A DNA stretch of 64,000 bases from Actinomadura sp. J1-007 (GCF_009793335.1 NZ_WING01000001.1:1364001-1428000); one strand, 5' to 3'. Positions 1 through 8,102 are shown, numbered from the stretch's first letter. Numbers and translations: made by a program. Notes: generated by a model from the sequence alone, not told the origin.

Positions 1-423
1 CCTGGCCATCGCGTCGAACCGCGGGCTGCGGCCGACGGCGATGTGCGGCAGCGATCCGACCAGCATCCCGGCCGCGGTGACCGCGACCACCTGGAGCGGG
101 GAGTGGCGGGCCGCGACCACGCCCAGCCAGTCGTCGGCGGCGGCGCCCTCGGGGCCGACGCCGACCAGCAGCGCGTAGCCGATCGCGCCCGCGCTCGCGA
201 TCGGGGCGACCTCCCGGTTGCCCGGCATCACCATCCGGAACAGCTCGCCGAGCGCGATCAGCACGCCGAACACGATCGCGACGTCGGGCTGCTCCAGCCG
301 GGCCGCCGCGACCTGCGTGACCGCGACGATCACGATCAGTCCCGCGGTGGCGATCAGCAGGAGCTGGCCGGAGTCGATCGTCTGCCAGGCCGCGCGCTCG
401 CGGCCGTGCGGCTGCGCGCTCAC
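1..423 (-). CDS. Membrane protein, partial (3' end beyond window), second gene of HD operon
   Basis: The GTG at 423 overlaps the TGA of the upstream HD-GYP gene by 4 bp (GTGA), so the two should be translationally coupled. The 141 visible codons are hydrophobic, with segments near residues 20-42, 48-66, 75-92 and 107-125, much like the N-terminal membrane half of the neighbour. I expect a C-terminal HD phosphohydrolase domain beyond the window edge, because tandem membrane-HD genes sit beside rsrA-sigR in related actinobacteria. That domain is not visible, so this is inference from position and from the similar N-terminus. The gene is truncated by the window, not biologically. Confidence 0.7.
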   Translation of the reverse strand, partial: MSAQPHGRERAAWQTIDSGQLLLIATAGLIVIVAVTQVAAARLEQPDVAIVFGVLIALGELFRMVMPGNREVAPIASAGAIGYALLVGVGPEGAAADDWLGVVAARHSPLQVVAVTAAGMLVGSLPHIAVGRSPRFDAMAR

Positions 424-1766
424 CGGCGGACGCCGTCGCCCGCCACCCGGATCGGGGTGCTCGGGTCGTCGTGGTCCTGCTGGGTGGTCTCGACGACGTC
501 GTCGTCCGGGAGCACCACCGGCTGCGGCGGCTCCCACCCGTCGCGGCCGAGCGCCCGCAGGAACGCCTCGACGATCGCCGGGTCGAAGTGGTCGCCCATG
601 CCGCGGCGCAGCTCCTCGACGGCCTCCTCGATCGTCCTGGCGGCCCGGTAGGAGCGGGTGGAGGTCATCGAGTCGAACGCGTCGGCGACCGAGATCACCC
701 GGGCGAACTCGGGGATCTCGTCGCCCGCCAGGCCCATCGGGTAGCCGCGGCCGTTCATCTTCTCGTGGTGGTGCATGATCCCGGCCAGCGCCTCGTCCAG
801 GAACCCGATCTCGCGGACGATCTCCAGCCCGCGCATCGGGTGCAGCTGGATCGCGGCGAACTCCTCCTCGGTCAGCGACCCCGACTTCTGGAGCACCTTG
901 GTCGGGACGCCGAGCTTGCCGACGTCGTGCAGCATCCCCGCGTAGCGGATCGCCTCGACGCGGTCGGCCCGCATCCCGATCTCCTGCGCGATCATCACCG
1001 AGCCGCGGGAGACCCGTTCGGAATGGCCGCGGGTGTAGTAGTCCTTGGTCTCGACGGCCTGGCAGAGCGCGGCGAGGGTGGCGGCGTGCGCCTGCTGCTG
1101 CGCGTGCGCCTGCTCCATCGCCCAGCGGGCGATGAACAGCGGCAGCAGCACCAGCACGGCCGCGAACGGGCCGACCCGCTGCCACAGCCCCGCGATCAGC
1201 AGCCCGAACATGCCGTAGCCGAGGCAGCCGAAGGCGAGCTGGCCGCTCTCGCGCAGCAGCTCGCGCAGCTCGGCCTGCCGGCTCAGCAGCAGCACCCCGC
1301 CCATCAGGGTCAGGTTGACCAGGACGAACGTGCCGAGCGCGCCGAGGAACGGCACGCTGACGTGCTCGACCCACCGGGGCTGGCGCGGCTCGTAGCGGTG
1401 CCCGCCGAGCAGGTCGAACACGACCCCGGCGGTGTAGCCGCTGAGTGCGAACTGCGCCCCGTTGAACAGCCGCTTGACCGGCGCGAAGAAGCGCTGCCCG
1501 GTGACCACCGCGCACAGGCCGAGCAGCGCCGCGCCCGCCGGGCCGAGCAGCACCACGCCGGCCAGGCTCGCGGCGAAGCTGAGCGACACCCTCGCCCGCT
1601 CGACGTTGAGCTGCGCCGGCGCGGAGTCGCAGATGAGGAACAGCACGGCCAGCACGGCCAGCTTGTACCAGTCCAGCTCGTGGAAGGACGACGTCGCGAT
1701 GAGGCCCGCCGCGAGGGCGGCCACTCCGCAGACGTACGCCCAGGCAGCGAGAGGTAGTCCACGCAT
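420..1766 (-). CDS. Membrane-anchored HD-GYP domain phosphohydrolase
   Basis: 448 aa. Residues 1-215 hold about seven to eight hydrophobic segments. The C-terminal half is an HD-GYP domain with LHDVGKLGVP (HD at 280-281), HHHEKMNGRGYP (GYP signature near 339-343) and VADAFDSMTS. HD-GYP proteins with this signature generally hydrolyse cyclic di-GMP, and the HD histidines and aspartates bind a bi- or trinuclear metal centre. The N-terminal membrane module probably senses a signal. The ATG at 1766 is chosen because a GAGGGGG ribosome site precedes it; the frame is open upstream to 2147, but that part has no start with a ribosome site and no domain. The gene lies downstream of a tiny ORF and overlaps the following membrane gene by 4 bp, so it is part of one operon. 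Confidence 0.9.
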   Translation of the reverse strand: MRGLPLAAWAYVCGVAALAAGLIATSSFHELDWYKLAVLAVLFLICDSAPAQLNVERARVSLSFAASLAGVVLLGPAGAALLGLCAVVTGQRFFAPVKRLFNGAQFALSGYTAGVVFDLLGGHRYEPRQPRWVEHVSVPFLGALGTFVLVNLTLMGGVLLLSRQAELRELLRESGQLAFGCLGYGMFGLLIAGLWQRVGPFAAVLVLLPLFIARWAMEQAHAQQQAHAATLAALCQAVETKDYYTRGHSERVSRGSVMIAQEIGMRADRVEAIRYAGMLHDVGKLGVPTKVLQKSGSLTEEEFAAIQLHPMRGLEIVREIGFLDEALAGIMHHHEKMNGRGYPMGLAGDEIPEFARVISVADAFDSMTSTRSYRAARTIEEAVEELRRGMGDHFDPAIVEAFLRALGRDGWEPPQPVVLPDDDVVETTQQDHDDPSTPIRVAGDGVRR

Positions 1767-1843
1767 TGCCGCCCCCTCGGGAGTGACGAATGAGCGGGCC
1801 GCCGCCAGGATCGTCAGCGCCGGCCCGCGGGACCGGCCTCCGA

Positions 1844-1933
1844 CTAGACCCAGGACACGCCCTTGGGCATCTTCAGCGACGACGACGTCATGGCGCGCCG
1901 GCCGAGACCGGACGTCGTGACACGCTCGTGCAT
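1844..1933 (-). CDS. Small peptide ORF (29 aa) heading the HD-GYP operon
   Basis: The ATG at 1933 is preceded by a long purine-rich ribosome site (GGGGGGAGGCAAGGAG, ending 2-3 nt before the start), unusually strong for this window. The product is 29 aa and ends SSSLKMPKGVSWV. A second in-frame ATG at 1888 would give a 15-aa version. It ends 77 bp before the HD-GYP start, on the same strand. I recognise no family, and no signal peptide or membrane segment is visible. It may be a signalling peptide, a regulatory uORF or a conserved small protein. The main support is the ribosome site and operon position, not homology. Confidence 0.5.
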   Translation of the reverse strand: MHERVTTSGLGRRAMTSSSLKMPKGVSWV

Positions 1934-2143
1934 GGCTCCTTGCCTCCCCCCGTATCCGGGTCGCCCGGACCGCTCTGGTCCGGCCGCCCGGACCGGCACG
2001 GTCCAGGCCACCCGGGCCAGCGCATACCCACTTTTCGGGCGGGCACACGCCTGCTCCCGTCGCTGATTTCGGCACAAGCCTAACGCGGGATGCCCAGGTC
2101 ACACAGGCATGCGGCGAATCGTGAGCAAAGCGTGAAGCAATCG

Positions 2144-2156
2144 TCACCTTAGGTGA
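2144..2156. promoter_or_regulatory. 13-bp palindrome upstream of HD-GYP operon
   Basis: TCACCTTAGGTGA is a perfect palindrome around its central base. It lies between the end of the epimerase gene and the small peptide ORF, so it may be an operator for the HD operon. No regulator is assigned. It resembles half of an iron-box-like motif but does not match the full consensus. Confidence 0.3.
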
Positions 2157-2165
2157 TCATTCGCC

Positions 2166-3095
2166 TCACGGGATCGTCCGGGCGGCGCGCTCGCGCGCCC
2201 AGGCGACGGTCTCGGCGAGCCCCTCGCGCAGGGCGACGCGGGGCTCCCAGCCGAGGTCCCGGCGGGTCGGCCCGGGATCGACCGACATCGCGGGCAGATC
2301 CCCCAGGCGCGGCGGGGCGAACTCCGGCTCGTCCGGCGCGCCCGCCGCCTCGGCGACCAGCGTGTGCAGGGCGCGGTCGGTGGTCTGGAGGCCGGTGCCC
2401 ACGTTGAAGCGCCGCCCGCCGCCCCGCTCTCCCGCGGCGCGCGCGAACGCGTCGACGACGTCGAGGACGTAGACGTAGTCGCGGGTCTGCCGGCCATCGC
2501 CGAACACCCTGGTCGGCCGGCCGGCCAGCAGCGCGTCGGTGAAGATCGAGATCACGCCCGCCTCGCCCTCGGGGGTCTGCCGCGGGCCGTACACGTTGGC
2601 GAGGGTGAGCGTGGTGACGTCGATGCCGTGCAGCGCCCGGTACATCCCGGCGTACACCTCGCCCGACACCTTGGACGCCGCGTACGGCGACGCGGGCCGC
2701 AGCTCCGCGTCCGGCGGGACGGGCAGCGCGTCGGGCACGCCGTAGACGGCGCAGCTCGACGTGAACACCACCTTGCGCGCGCCGGCCGCGCGGGCGGCCT
2801 CCAGCACGTTGGCCGTGCCGGTGACGTTGACCCGCGCGTCGTGCAGCGGGTCGGCGACGCTGGCGCGCACGCTGACCTGGGCCGCGAGGTGGCACACGAC
2901 CTCCGGGCGCCGCCCGGCCGCCCGCTCGGCGAGGGCCGGGTCGGCGACGTCCATCTCCCAGAACTCGATGTCGGAACGGGTGTGGGAGCCCGACGACAGG
3001 TCGTCCACGCCGATGACCTCGTGGCCGTCGGCGAGGAGCCGGTCGACGAGGTGGGACCCGATGAAGCCGGCCGCGCCGGTGACGAGTGCGAGCAC
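2166..3095 (-). CDS. NAD-dependent epimerase/dehydratase (UDP-glucose 4-epimerase-like)
   Basis: 309 aa extended short-chain dehydrogenase/reductase. The Rossmann motif TGAAGFIG is at the N-terminus, the second-strand acidic pair is VDDLSSGSH, the active-site Tyr/Lys is SPYAASK, and VYGPRQ and FGDGRQTRDYVYV are typical of GalE-like nucleotide-sugar epimerases. The likely reaction is C4 epimerisation or dehydration of a nucleotide sugar in the cytoplasm, feeding polysaccharide synthesis; the exact substrate cannot be read. The GTG at 3095 is chosen because TATCGT lies exactly 6 nt upstream, the spacing of a leaderless transcript. The TTG at 3119 would lie upstream of that promoter hexamer. Confidence 0.85.
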   Translation of the reverse strand: MLALVTGAAGFIGSHLVDRLLADGHEVIGVDDLSSGSHTRSDIEFWEMDVADPALAERAAGRRPEVVCHLAAQVSVRASVADPLHDARVNVTGTANVLEAARAAGARKVVFTSSCAVYGVPDALPVPPDAELRPASPYAASKVSGEVYAGMYRALHGIDVTTLTLANVYGPRQTPEGEAGVISIFTDALLAGRPTRVFGDGRQTRDYVYVLDVVDAFARAAGERGGGRRFNVGTGLQTTDRALHTLVAEAAGAPDEPEFAPPRLGDLPAMSVDPGPTRRDLGWEPRVALREGLAETVAWARERAARTIP

Positions 3096-3153
3096 CCGAG
3101 CACGATATCCGCAACGCAACGGACCGTCCCGCAGCGCCGCCGGTGCCGCCGTA

Positions 3154-3198
3154 CGCCCGATCGTTCAGCGCCCGATCGTTCAGCGCCCAGCCGTCCAG
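3154..3198. repeat. Three 15-bp tandem repeats
   Basis: CGCCCGATCGTTCAG occurs twice exactly (3154-3168, 3169-3183), followed by a diverged copy CGCCCAGCCGTCCAG (3184-3198). The array lies in the gap between rsrA and the epimerase gene. Further degenerate GGGC-rich repeats follow to about 3300. No gene is visible in this gap. Confidence 0.75.
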
Positions 3199-3305
3199 GT
3201 GCCAGGCCGTCCAGGCGGGCGGGCGGCCAGATGCTCGGGCCCCGGCGCGGTCAGGCGCTCGGGCCCCCGGGTGGCCAGACGCCCGTGCGGGCAGGGGCTC
3301 GGGGG

Positions 3306-3599
3306 TCAGGCGCGTTCGGTGGTCTTCGCGTCGCCGGACCGGATCTCGCCGCAGACCTGCTCGATGCGGCCGAGGACCTTGGCGCGCAGGTCGTCGGGGA
3401 CGGGCTCGCAGCCGCAGGACTTGTTCACGAGCTTCTTGACGGCCTCTTCCAGGCCGTACTCCCGCAGGCAGGGCCCGCATTCGTCGAGGTGGTCGCGGAC
3501 CTCGCCGCAGCCGCCCTCTTCGAGCTCGCCGTCGAGATAGGTGTAGACGCGGGCGAGAACCTCATCGCAGGGCGTCTCGTGGTGGTTGCCACAGCTCAT
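3306..3599 (-). CDS. rsrA: RsrA-type zinc anti-sigma factor
   Basis: 97 aa. It carries the zinc-binding anti-sigma signature HLDECGPC (H-x3-C-x2-C) at about residues 37-44, with further cysteines at CGNH near the N-terminus and SCGCEP near residue 61. In the RsrA family, disulphide stress oxidises these cysteines, zinc is lost and SigR is released. It lies directly downstream of sigR on the same strand with a gap of about 90 bp, the arrangement known in Streptomyces (established for the family). Regulation should come from the SigR-dependent promoter upstream of sigR. The extended C-terminus ending KTTERA is unremarkable. Confidence 0.93.
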   Translation of the reverse strand: MSCGNHHETPCDEVLARVYTYLDGELEEGGCGEVRDHLDECGPCLREYGLEEAVKKLVNKSCGCEPVPDDLRAKVLGRIEQVCGEIRSGDAKTTERA

Positions 3600-3691
3600 G
3601 GCTCACTCACCCCTCGCAGGGCGGACGGCTCCGCCTTCCGGCCGGCCTCCGGGCCGGCCGCTCCGCTCACCGCGTCGGGTCCGTACTCGGG

Positions 3692-4444
3692 TCATGCCGA
3701 CCCCTCCCTCGCGCGCGTAAGGCCGCGCTCCTGAGCGTAGTCCTCCAGCATGCCGCGCAACTGGCGGCGGCCCCGGTGCAGACGGGACATCACCGTACCG
3801 ATGGGCGTGCCCATGATGTCGGCGATCTCCTTGTACGCGAAGCCTTCCACGTCGGCGAGGTAGACCGCGATGCGGAACTCCTCCGGCAGGTCCTGGAGGG
3901 CCCGCTTGACGTCGGAGTCGGGCAGGTGCTCAAGCGCCTCGGCCTCGGCGGACTTCAGCCCGCTGGAGGTGTGCGACTCGGCGCGCGCGAGCTGCCAGTC
4001 CTCGATCTCCTCGGTGGCCGACTGCTGCGGCTGGCGCTGCTTCTTGCGGTAGGAGTTGATGAACGTGTTGGTCAGGATCCGGTAGAGCCACGCCTTGAGG
4101 TTCGTGCCTTCCTTGAACTGGTGGAAGGACGCGAACGCCTTGGCGAAGGTCTCCTGTACGAGATCCTCGGCGTCCGCCGGGTTGCGCGTCATGCGCAGCG
4201 CGGCCGAATACAGCTGGTCCAAGAACGGGAGCACGTCGCGCTGAAACCGCTCCTGGCGCTGCTCCACGGTCTCCGTGGTGCCCGGTACCTGACCCACCCC
4301 CTTGGCTGTGGCGACGCCGGCGGCGTCGTACCCCACAGACGATATCGGGCCGCGCTGCCTGATCACGCCGCTGGGGGCCGGTGCCTGGCCCCGCGGCTCG
4401 CCCACCGTGGTATCCCCACGGTGCTCGGCAACGGCTGTGGTCAT
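3692..4444 (-). CDS. sigR: ECF RNA polymerase sigma factor SigR (thiol-oxidative stress)
   Basis: 250 aa. Region 2 shows [27 protein letters not shown] and [20 protein letters not shown]; region 4 shows IPEEF-like [27 protein letters not shown] and [17 protein letters not shown]. These match Streptomyces SigR almost word for word. SigR directs thioredoxin, mycothiol and proteostasis genes after disulphide stress and is held by RsrA. The ATG at 4444 has GGAGGTG upstream. About 70 variable residues precede region 2, more than the short Streptomyces form, so this start could give a SigR'-like long isoform, with shorter products initiating inside. Further in-frame starts, for example at 4486, lie in the leader. 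A perfect SigR-type promoter precedes it. Confidence 0.95.
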   Translation of the reverse strand: MTTAVAEHRGDTTVGEPRGQAPAPSGVIRQRGPISSVGYDAAGVATAKGVGQVPGTTETVEQRQERFQRDVLPFLDQLYSAALRMTRNPADAEDLVQETFAKAFASFHQFKEGTNLKAWLYRILTNTFINSYRKKQRQPQQSATEEIEDWQLARAESHTSSGLKSAEAEALEHLPDSDVKRALQDLPEEFRIAVYLADVEGFAYKEIADIMGTPIGTVMSRLHRGRRQLRGMLEDYAQERGLTRAREGSA

Positions 4445-4554
4445 CTGCCTGCACCTCCGCTGTGCATTCCATCCCGCCCCGTCCATCCGGTGCGGCCGGG
4501 CGGGATTCTTTACCCCGGTCCGACCGTTCCGCGTAGACGGTTGTGAGACGGTGC

Positions 4555-4581
4555 AACGCCGGGACCGTCCCGTCGATTCCC
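4555..4581 (-). promoter_or_regulatory. SigR-dependent autoregulatory promoter of sigR-rsrA
   Basis: On the minus strand GGGAAT (4581-4576) is followed by exactly 18 nt and GTT (4557-4555). This is the published SigR consensus GGGAAT-N18-GTT. It would start transcription near 4547, about 100 nt before the sigR ATG, and gives direct sequence support for positive autoregulation. Confidence 0.85.
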
Positions 4582-4722
4582 TGACCGGGAGTGACGCGCG
4601 GAACAGGTTTCGCGGCCGACTCCGTACGGGGAGGGGACACCTCACCTCGACCTGTACGCAGGGTGATGACCGGGCCCTGACGGGGAAGAAGTCACATACA
4701 CGGCTAGAACAGGAGCAAACCG

Positions 4723-5742
4723 TTGCTACCGGTGCCGGCGAGACCTCCCGAGCCCACCATCGCGAGCCTGCGCGACGCCCCCGGAGACGGCGCGGGCGAC
4801 GGTGACTCCATGGCCCTCTACTGGACGTTCTACTGGGCGGTCGCGGAGGCGCAGATCGCCCGCTGGCTGCCGAGGCGGCCCTCCCGGGTGCTGGACGTCT
4901 CGGGCGGCGGCGGGCACAGCGCCGCCCAGGCCGCCGCGGCCGGGCATTCGGTGATCGAGGTGCTCGACCCCCTGGAGAACGAGCGCGAGCGCCTGGCCCC
5001 GGAGCGCCGCTCGAACGGCGCGGGGCCGGGCGCGTCCGCGCGGCCCGCCGCGCGGCCCGCCGAGGCGGACGGCCGGGCGGTCACCGGGTCGGGCAACGGG
5101 ACCGCGGGGCAGGGCGCCGCCCGGTCCGGACGGGCCGCGGTCTGGGAGGCCGGCGCGCAGGGCGCGCAGGGGAACGGCAACGGCCGGCAGCCCGTGCCGG
5201 CGCGGCGCGGGCACGGCGGGCCGGGACGGGACGAGGGGCCGGTCCGGGTCATCGGCGAGGCCGGGTCGCTGGCGTTCCTCGGCGACGGGACCGTGGACGC
5301 GGTGGTCGCCGAGAACCGCGTGCTGTCGCGGCACCTGGTGACCGAGTCGACGGTCGCGGAGATCGCGCGGGTGCTGCGGCCGGGCGGCCGGGTGCTGCTG
5401 TCGGTCGACTCGCTGACGCTCGGGATGGCGCTGCTCGCCGAGCAGAACTGCTGGGCGCACCTGTCGGACGTGCCGAGCGCGGAGGTCGTGCTCGTGCCGT
5501 GGCCGGACGGGACGATCACCCGCTGCTTCTGGGCCGACCAGCTCCGCGAGCTGCTGACCGAGGTCGGCCTGGAGGTGGAGTGGATCAAGCCGCGCACGGT
5601 GCTGTCGCCCTCGACGGTCGAGCACGTGCTGAAGGCGTCCCCGCACGCGATGGCGCGGCTCGTCCGGACGGAGCTGAGCGCGCCGCCCGGGGACGAGTCC
5701 CTCGGCATCCACCTGGTGGCCAGCGCCCGCCGCCGCACCTGA
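4723..5742 (+). CDS. Class I SAM-dependent methyltransferase with disordered insert
   Basis: 339 aa. Motif I is [12 protein letters not shown] near residue 60, and the later strand/post-motif is [16 protein letters not shown], so this is a Rossmann-fold SAM methyltransferase. About 75 residues rich in G, A, R, P and N (roughly 100-175) separate motif I from the rest and look like a low-complexity linker inside the catalytic fold. Start TTG 4723 is preferred: AGGAG lies 7 nt upstream, while the next in-frame start (GTG 4732) is too far from it. The gene is divergent from sigR across a 278-bp gap that holds the sigR promoter. Substrate unknown. Confidence 0.78.
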   Translation: MLPVPARPPEPTIASLRDAPGDGAGDGDSMALYWTFYWAVAEAQIARWLPRRPSRVLDVSGGGGHSAAQAAAAGHSVIEVLDPLENERERLAPERRSNGAGPGASARPAARPAEADGRAVTGSGNGTAGQGAARSGRAAVWEAGAQGAQGNGNGRQPVPARRGHGGPGRDEGPVRVIGEAGSLAFLGDGTVDAVVAENRVLSRHLVTESTVAEIARVLRPGGRVLLSVDSLTLGMALLAEQNCWAHLSDVPSAEVVLVPWPDGTITRCFWADQLRELLTEVGLEVEWIKPRTVLSPSTVEHVLKASPHAMARLVRTELSAPPGDESLGIHLVASARRRT

Positions 5743-5797
5743 CCCGCGCGCGGCCCGCACGGCCCGCACGGCCCGCGCGACCCGCGCGCACGCGCCG

Positions 5798-5830
5798 GTC
5801 CCGGCACCCGGTGGTCTCCGGTGCCGGGAC
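5798..5830. terminator. Bidirectional hairpin terminator
   Basis: Perfect 11-bp arms GTCCCGGCACC (5798-5808) and GGTGCCGGGAC (5820-5830) enclose an 11-nt loop between two convergent genes. No U-tract follows, which is usual for high-GC actinobacteria. Confidence 0.7.
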
Positions 5831-5893
5831 GGCCGCGCGGGGCGGTGCACGAGTGTCCGGTGGGCGGCGTCCCCCGAGTCGCCGCGGGTCCGG

Positions 5894-6226
5894 TCAGCGC
5901 ATGGCGCGGTCGTGCTTGGTCTGGCAGGTCACGCACCTGGCGGCGTCGGGCCTGGCCTCCAGGCGGCCTTCCGGGACGTCCTTCCCGCAGCCGACGCACT
6001 GGCCGTAGGTGCCCTCGTCCAGGCGGGCGAGGGCGGCGTCCACGCCCTTGCGGTGCCGCTGGAGGGATTCCAGCGCGGCCTCGACGCGGTCGCTGTCGCA
6101 GAGGCCGGCCCCCGCGTCGGCCGCGGACGCGTCGCGCTCCGGGTGCTCCCCCTTCAGGATCGCGATCGAACGATCGAGGTCGGCGAGCATGGCCTCGAGG
6201 CGGGAACGGGCGGCGGCGGTGTCCAC
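5894..6226 (-). CDS. DksA/TraR-type C4 zinc-finger protein
   Basis: 110 aa. The N-terminal part is a charged coiled-coil-like helix (LEAMLADLDRSI ... LESLQRHRKGVDAALARLDEG). It is followed by the DksA/TraR zinc finger with cysteines CVGCG and CVTC separated by 17 residues. Family members bind the RNA polymerase secondary channel or act as general transcription modulators. Many actinobacterial versions have this short architecture and no tested function. Start GTG 6226 is chosen over the in-frame codon at 6262, because GGAG lies a few bases before it and homologous proteins begin near this point. Confidence 0.85.
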   Translation of the reverse strand: MDTAAARSRLEAMLADLDRSIAILKGEHPERDASAADAGAGLCDSDRVEAALESLQRHRKGVDAALARLDEGTYGQCVGCGKDVPEGRLEARPDAARCVTCQTKHDRAMR

Positions 6227-6302
6227 GGTGCTCCGATCTCCTCCCGGTGGGGGCCCGGGCAAGGGGGGAACGGTTCCGGCCGCACCGGCGACGCGACAGC
6301 GG

Positions 6303-7112
6303 TCAGAACAGGGTGTCGGAATGGTTGCCAGAACTGTTCCCGTTTGTGGAGGGTTCTATGAGTTCCGGCCCGTTGTTTTTCACGCTGTTCACGGCCTTTG
6401 ATACGGGATAGGCCTCCATGGTGCCGCTCATGGCGGGGACCAGCAGCCCGCGGACCCGGTCGGGCTCGGTCAGCTCCGGGTCGAGCCAGTCGTCCCAGCG
6501 GTCCGGCTCGACGATCATCGGCATCCGGTCGTGGATCCGGCCGAGGTCGTCGGGCGCGTCGGTGGTGATCACCGTGCAGGTCCACACCCACTCGTCCTCG
6601 GGCGACTTCCACAGCTCGTAGAGCCCGGCCATGGCCATGACCGCGCCGTCCTTGGGGCGGATGTAGAACGGCTGCTTGCGCGGCTTGGCCTTGCTCTTCT
6701 TCTCCTTGGCGGCGGGGTCGGAGGGCGCGTCGCCCGCGGGCTCCTCGCCGTCCTGGAGGGTGTACCACTCGAAGTAGCCGTCGGCGGGCAGCAGGCAGCG
6801 GCGCTTGGCGAACGCCCGGCGGAACGAGGGCTTCTCGTCCACCGTCTCGGCCCGCGCGTTGATCATGCGGGAGCCGATGGACAGGTCCTTCGCCCAGGAC
6901 GGGACGAGGCCCCAGCGGAGCGTCCTGAGCTGCCGGACGGCCTCGGCCTCCTCGGGGGCGTCCTTCGGCCGCCGGGTGAGGACGGCCGGGACCCGCTTGG
7001 TGGGCGCGACGTTGTAGTCCGGCTCAAGGGCCTCCTCGACGGCGTCCACCTGGACGCGGAACTCGTCCAGGAGCTCCTGGCGGGCACGGGCTGTGGCATA
7101 TCGACCGCACAT
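6303..7112 (-). CDS. SOS-response-associated (SRAP/YedK-HMCES) abasic-site protein
   Basis: 269 aa. It begins MCGRYA, which places the catalytic Cys2 at the mature N-terminus. It contains NVAPTKRVPAV, the catalytic-glutamate segment DGYFEWY and the histidine motif IHDRMPMIV. These are the three SRAP signatures. Proteins of this family crosslink through Cys2 to abasic sites in single-stranded DNA and protect them. An insertion of about 25 residues, rich in A, D, P, K and S, follows EWYTLQDGEEP. The start is fixed by the need for Met-Cys; CAGGAT lies 6 nt upstream, suggesting a leaderless mRNA. Divergent from the DoxX gene. Confidence 0.92.
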   Translation of the reverse strand: MCGRYATARARQELLDEFRVQVDAVEEALEPDYNVAPTKRVPAVLTRRPKDAPEEAEAVRQLRTLRWGLVPSWAKDLSIGSRMINARAETVDEKPSFRRAFAKRRCLLPADGYFEWYTLQDGEEPAGDAPSDPAAKEKKSKAKPRKQPFYIRPKDGAVMAMAGLYELWKSPEDEWVWTCTVITTDAPDDLGRIHDRMPMIVEPDRWDDWLDPELTEPDRVRGLLVPAMSGTMEAYPVSKAVNSVKNNGPELIEPSTNGNSSGNHSDTLF

Positions 7113-7224
7113 GCCCCCATCCTGCCCGGTCCGCCCGCGTCCCGCCCGTTCCGCGGGCCGTTTCCGGACGTCACGCCGGTGGGGGCGGTGCTTGAGGCGC
7201 GGCGCTGTGGGCATGGAGACGGAC

Positions 7225-8034
7225 ATGCGACCCATCACGACCCTGGCCCGCCCGTTCGTGGCGGCGCCGTACATCATGACCGGCCTGGAGACGCTCCGCG
7301 ACCCGCGCACGCGCGCCGAGCAGGTCGCGCCCACGGTCAAGCCGATCGCCGACCGCGTCGACTGGCTGCCGAAGGACCCGGAGACGCTGGTCCGCATCGA
7401 GGGGGCGCTCAGCCTGGGGACGGGGGCGCTGCTGCTCACCGGGAAGTTCCGGCGGCTCACCACGCTGCTGCTCGCCGCGCAGCTCGTCCCCTCGCTCGCG
7501 ACCGAGCACCGCTACTGGACCGAGGACGACCCCGAGCGCCGCGCCAGCGAGCGGTCCCATCTGCTGAAGAACGCCAGCCTGTTCGGCGCGCTGCTGATGG
7601 TGGCGACCGAGCCGCGCCGTTCGCCCCGGACCGCCGAGCTGCGGCGGCAGGTCCACGACGCGCAGGTGCGGGCGGGCGCGGAGAGCCGGGCGCTGCGCCG
7701 GGAGGCCGCGGTCGAGCTGCGCAACGCGCGCCGGGAGGCGGCCCGGCAGGTGCGGGACGCGCGCGACCTCGGCGGCCGGAAGGCGGCGAAGGGCGCGGCC
7801 AAGGGCGCGGCGAAGGCGGCGAAGACCGCCCGCAAGGTACGGACCGCGAAGGCGATCCAGGCGTCGAAGCCGGGGCTGCCGGGCAAGGGCCGCAAGGCGG
7901 GCAGGGCCGGGAAGGGCCCGGCGAAGTTCGGCAAGGCGGTGAAAAGCGGGAAGCTCGGCGGGTTCGGCAGGTCGAGCCGGAAGTCCGGGTTCGGGAAGGC
8001 CAAGGCGAAGGTCGCTGGGGCCGTCGGGGGCTGA
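7225..8034 (+). CDS. DoxX-family membrane protein with basic histone-H1-like tail
   Basis: 269 aa. Residues 1-135 match DoxX-type membrane proteins: AAPYIMTGLETLRDP, then hydrophobic helices LSLGTGALLLTG, LTTLLLAAQLVPSLA and LLKNASLFGALLMVATE. From about residue 140 the chain becomes a helix rich in R and A, and then about 90 residues of Lys/Ala/Gly repeats (AAKGAAKGAAKAAK, GKGRKAGRAGKG), like the tail of histone H1 or actinobacterial HU. DoxX proteins are poorly characterised and linked to redox stress; the basic tail could bind nucleic acid or acidic lipid (inference). Start ATG 7225 has GGAG at optimal spacing; ATG 7213 lacks a ribosome site. Confidence 0.75.
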   Translation: MRPITTLARPFVAAPYIMTGLETLRDPRTRAEQVAPTVKPIADRVDWLPKDPETLVRIEGALSLGTGALLLTGKFRRLTTLLLAAQLVPSLATEHRYWTEDDPERRASERSHLLKNASLFGALLMVATEPRRSPRTAELRRQVHDAQVRAGAESRALRREAAVELRNARREAARQVRDARDLGGRKAAKGAAKGAAKAAKTARKVRTAKAIQASKPGLPGKGRKAGRAGKGPAKFGKAVKSGKLGGFGRSSRKSGFGKAKAKVAGAVGG

Positions 8035-8076
8035 CGCGGTTTCCCGAAGGCGGCCTTAAAAGAGTCTCAAATCCGT

Positions 8077-8102
8077 TGAACCGTGGCCGGGCCGTCCCCG
8101 TA
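8077..8102 (+). promoter_or_regulatory. ECF-type autoregulatory promoter
   Basis: TGAACC (8077-8082), exactly 16 nt, then CGTA (8099-8102). This is the classical ECF promoter layout and sits about 60 bp before an ECF sigma factor gene, suggesting that the sigma factor transcribes its own operon. Confidence 0.6.

Noticed and set aside
471..1757. Plus-strand 428-codon open frame
   Set aside because: It is the antisense shadow of the HD-GYP gene, with Arg/Gly/His/Asp-rich composition and no motif.
1767..2147. N-terminal extension of the HD-GYP protein to 2147
   Set aside because: No domain, poor codon pattern and no ribosome site; the ATG at 1766 has a strong one and a separate small ORF occupies this region.
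4445..4645. sigR start at the TTG near 4645
   Set aside because: It lies upstream of the mapped promoter motif (-10 at 4555-4557), so a transcript from that promoter would not contain it; ATG 4444 has a good ribosome site.
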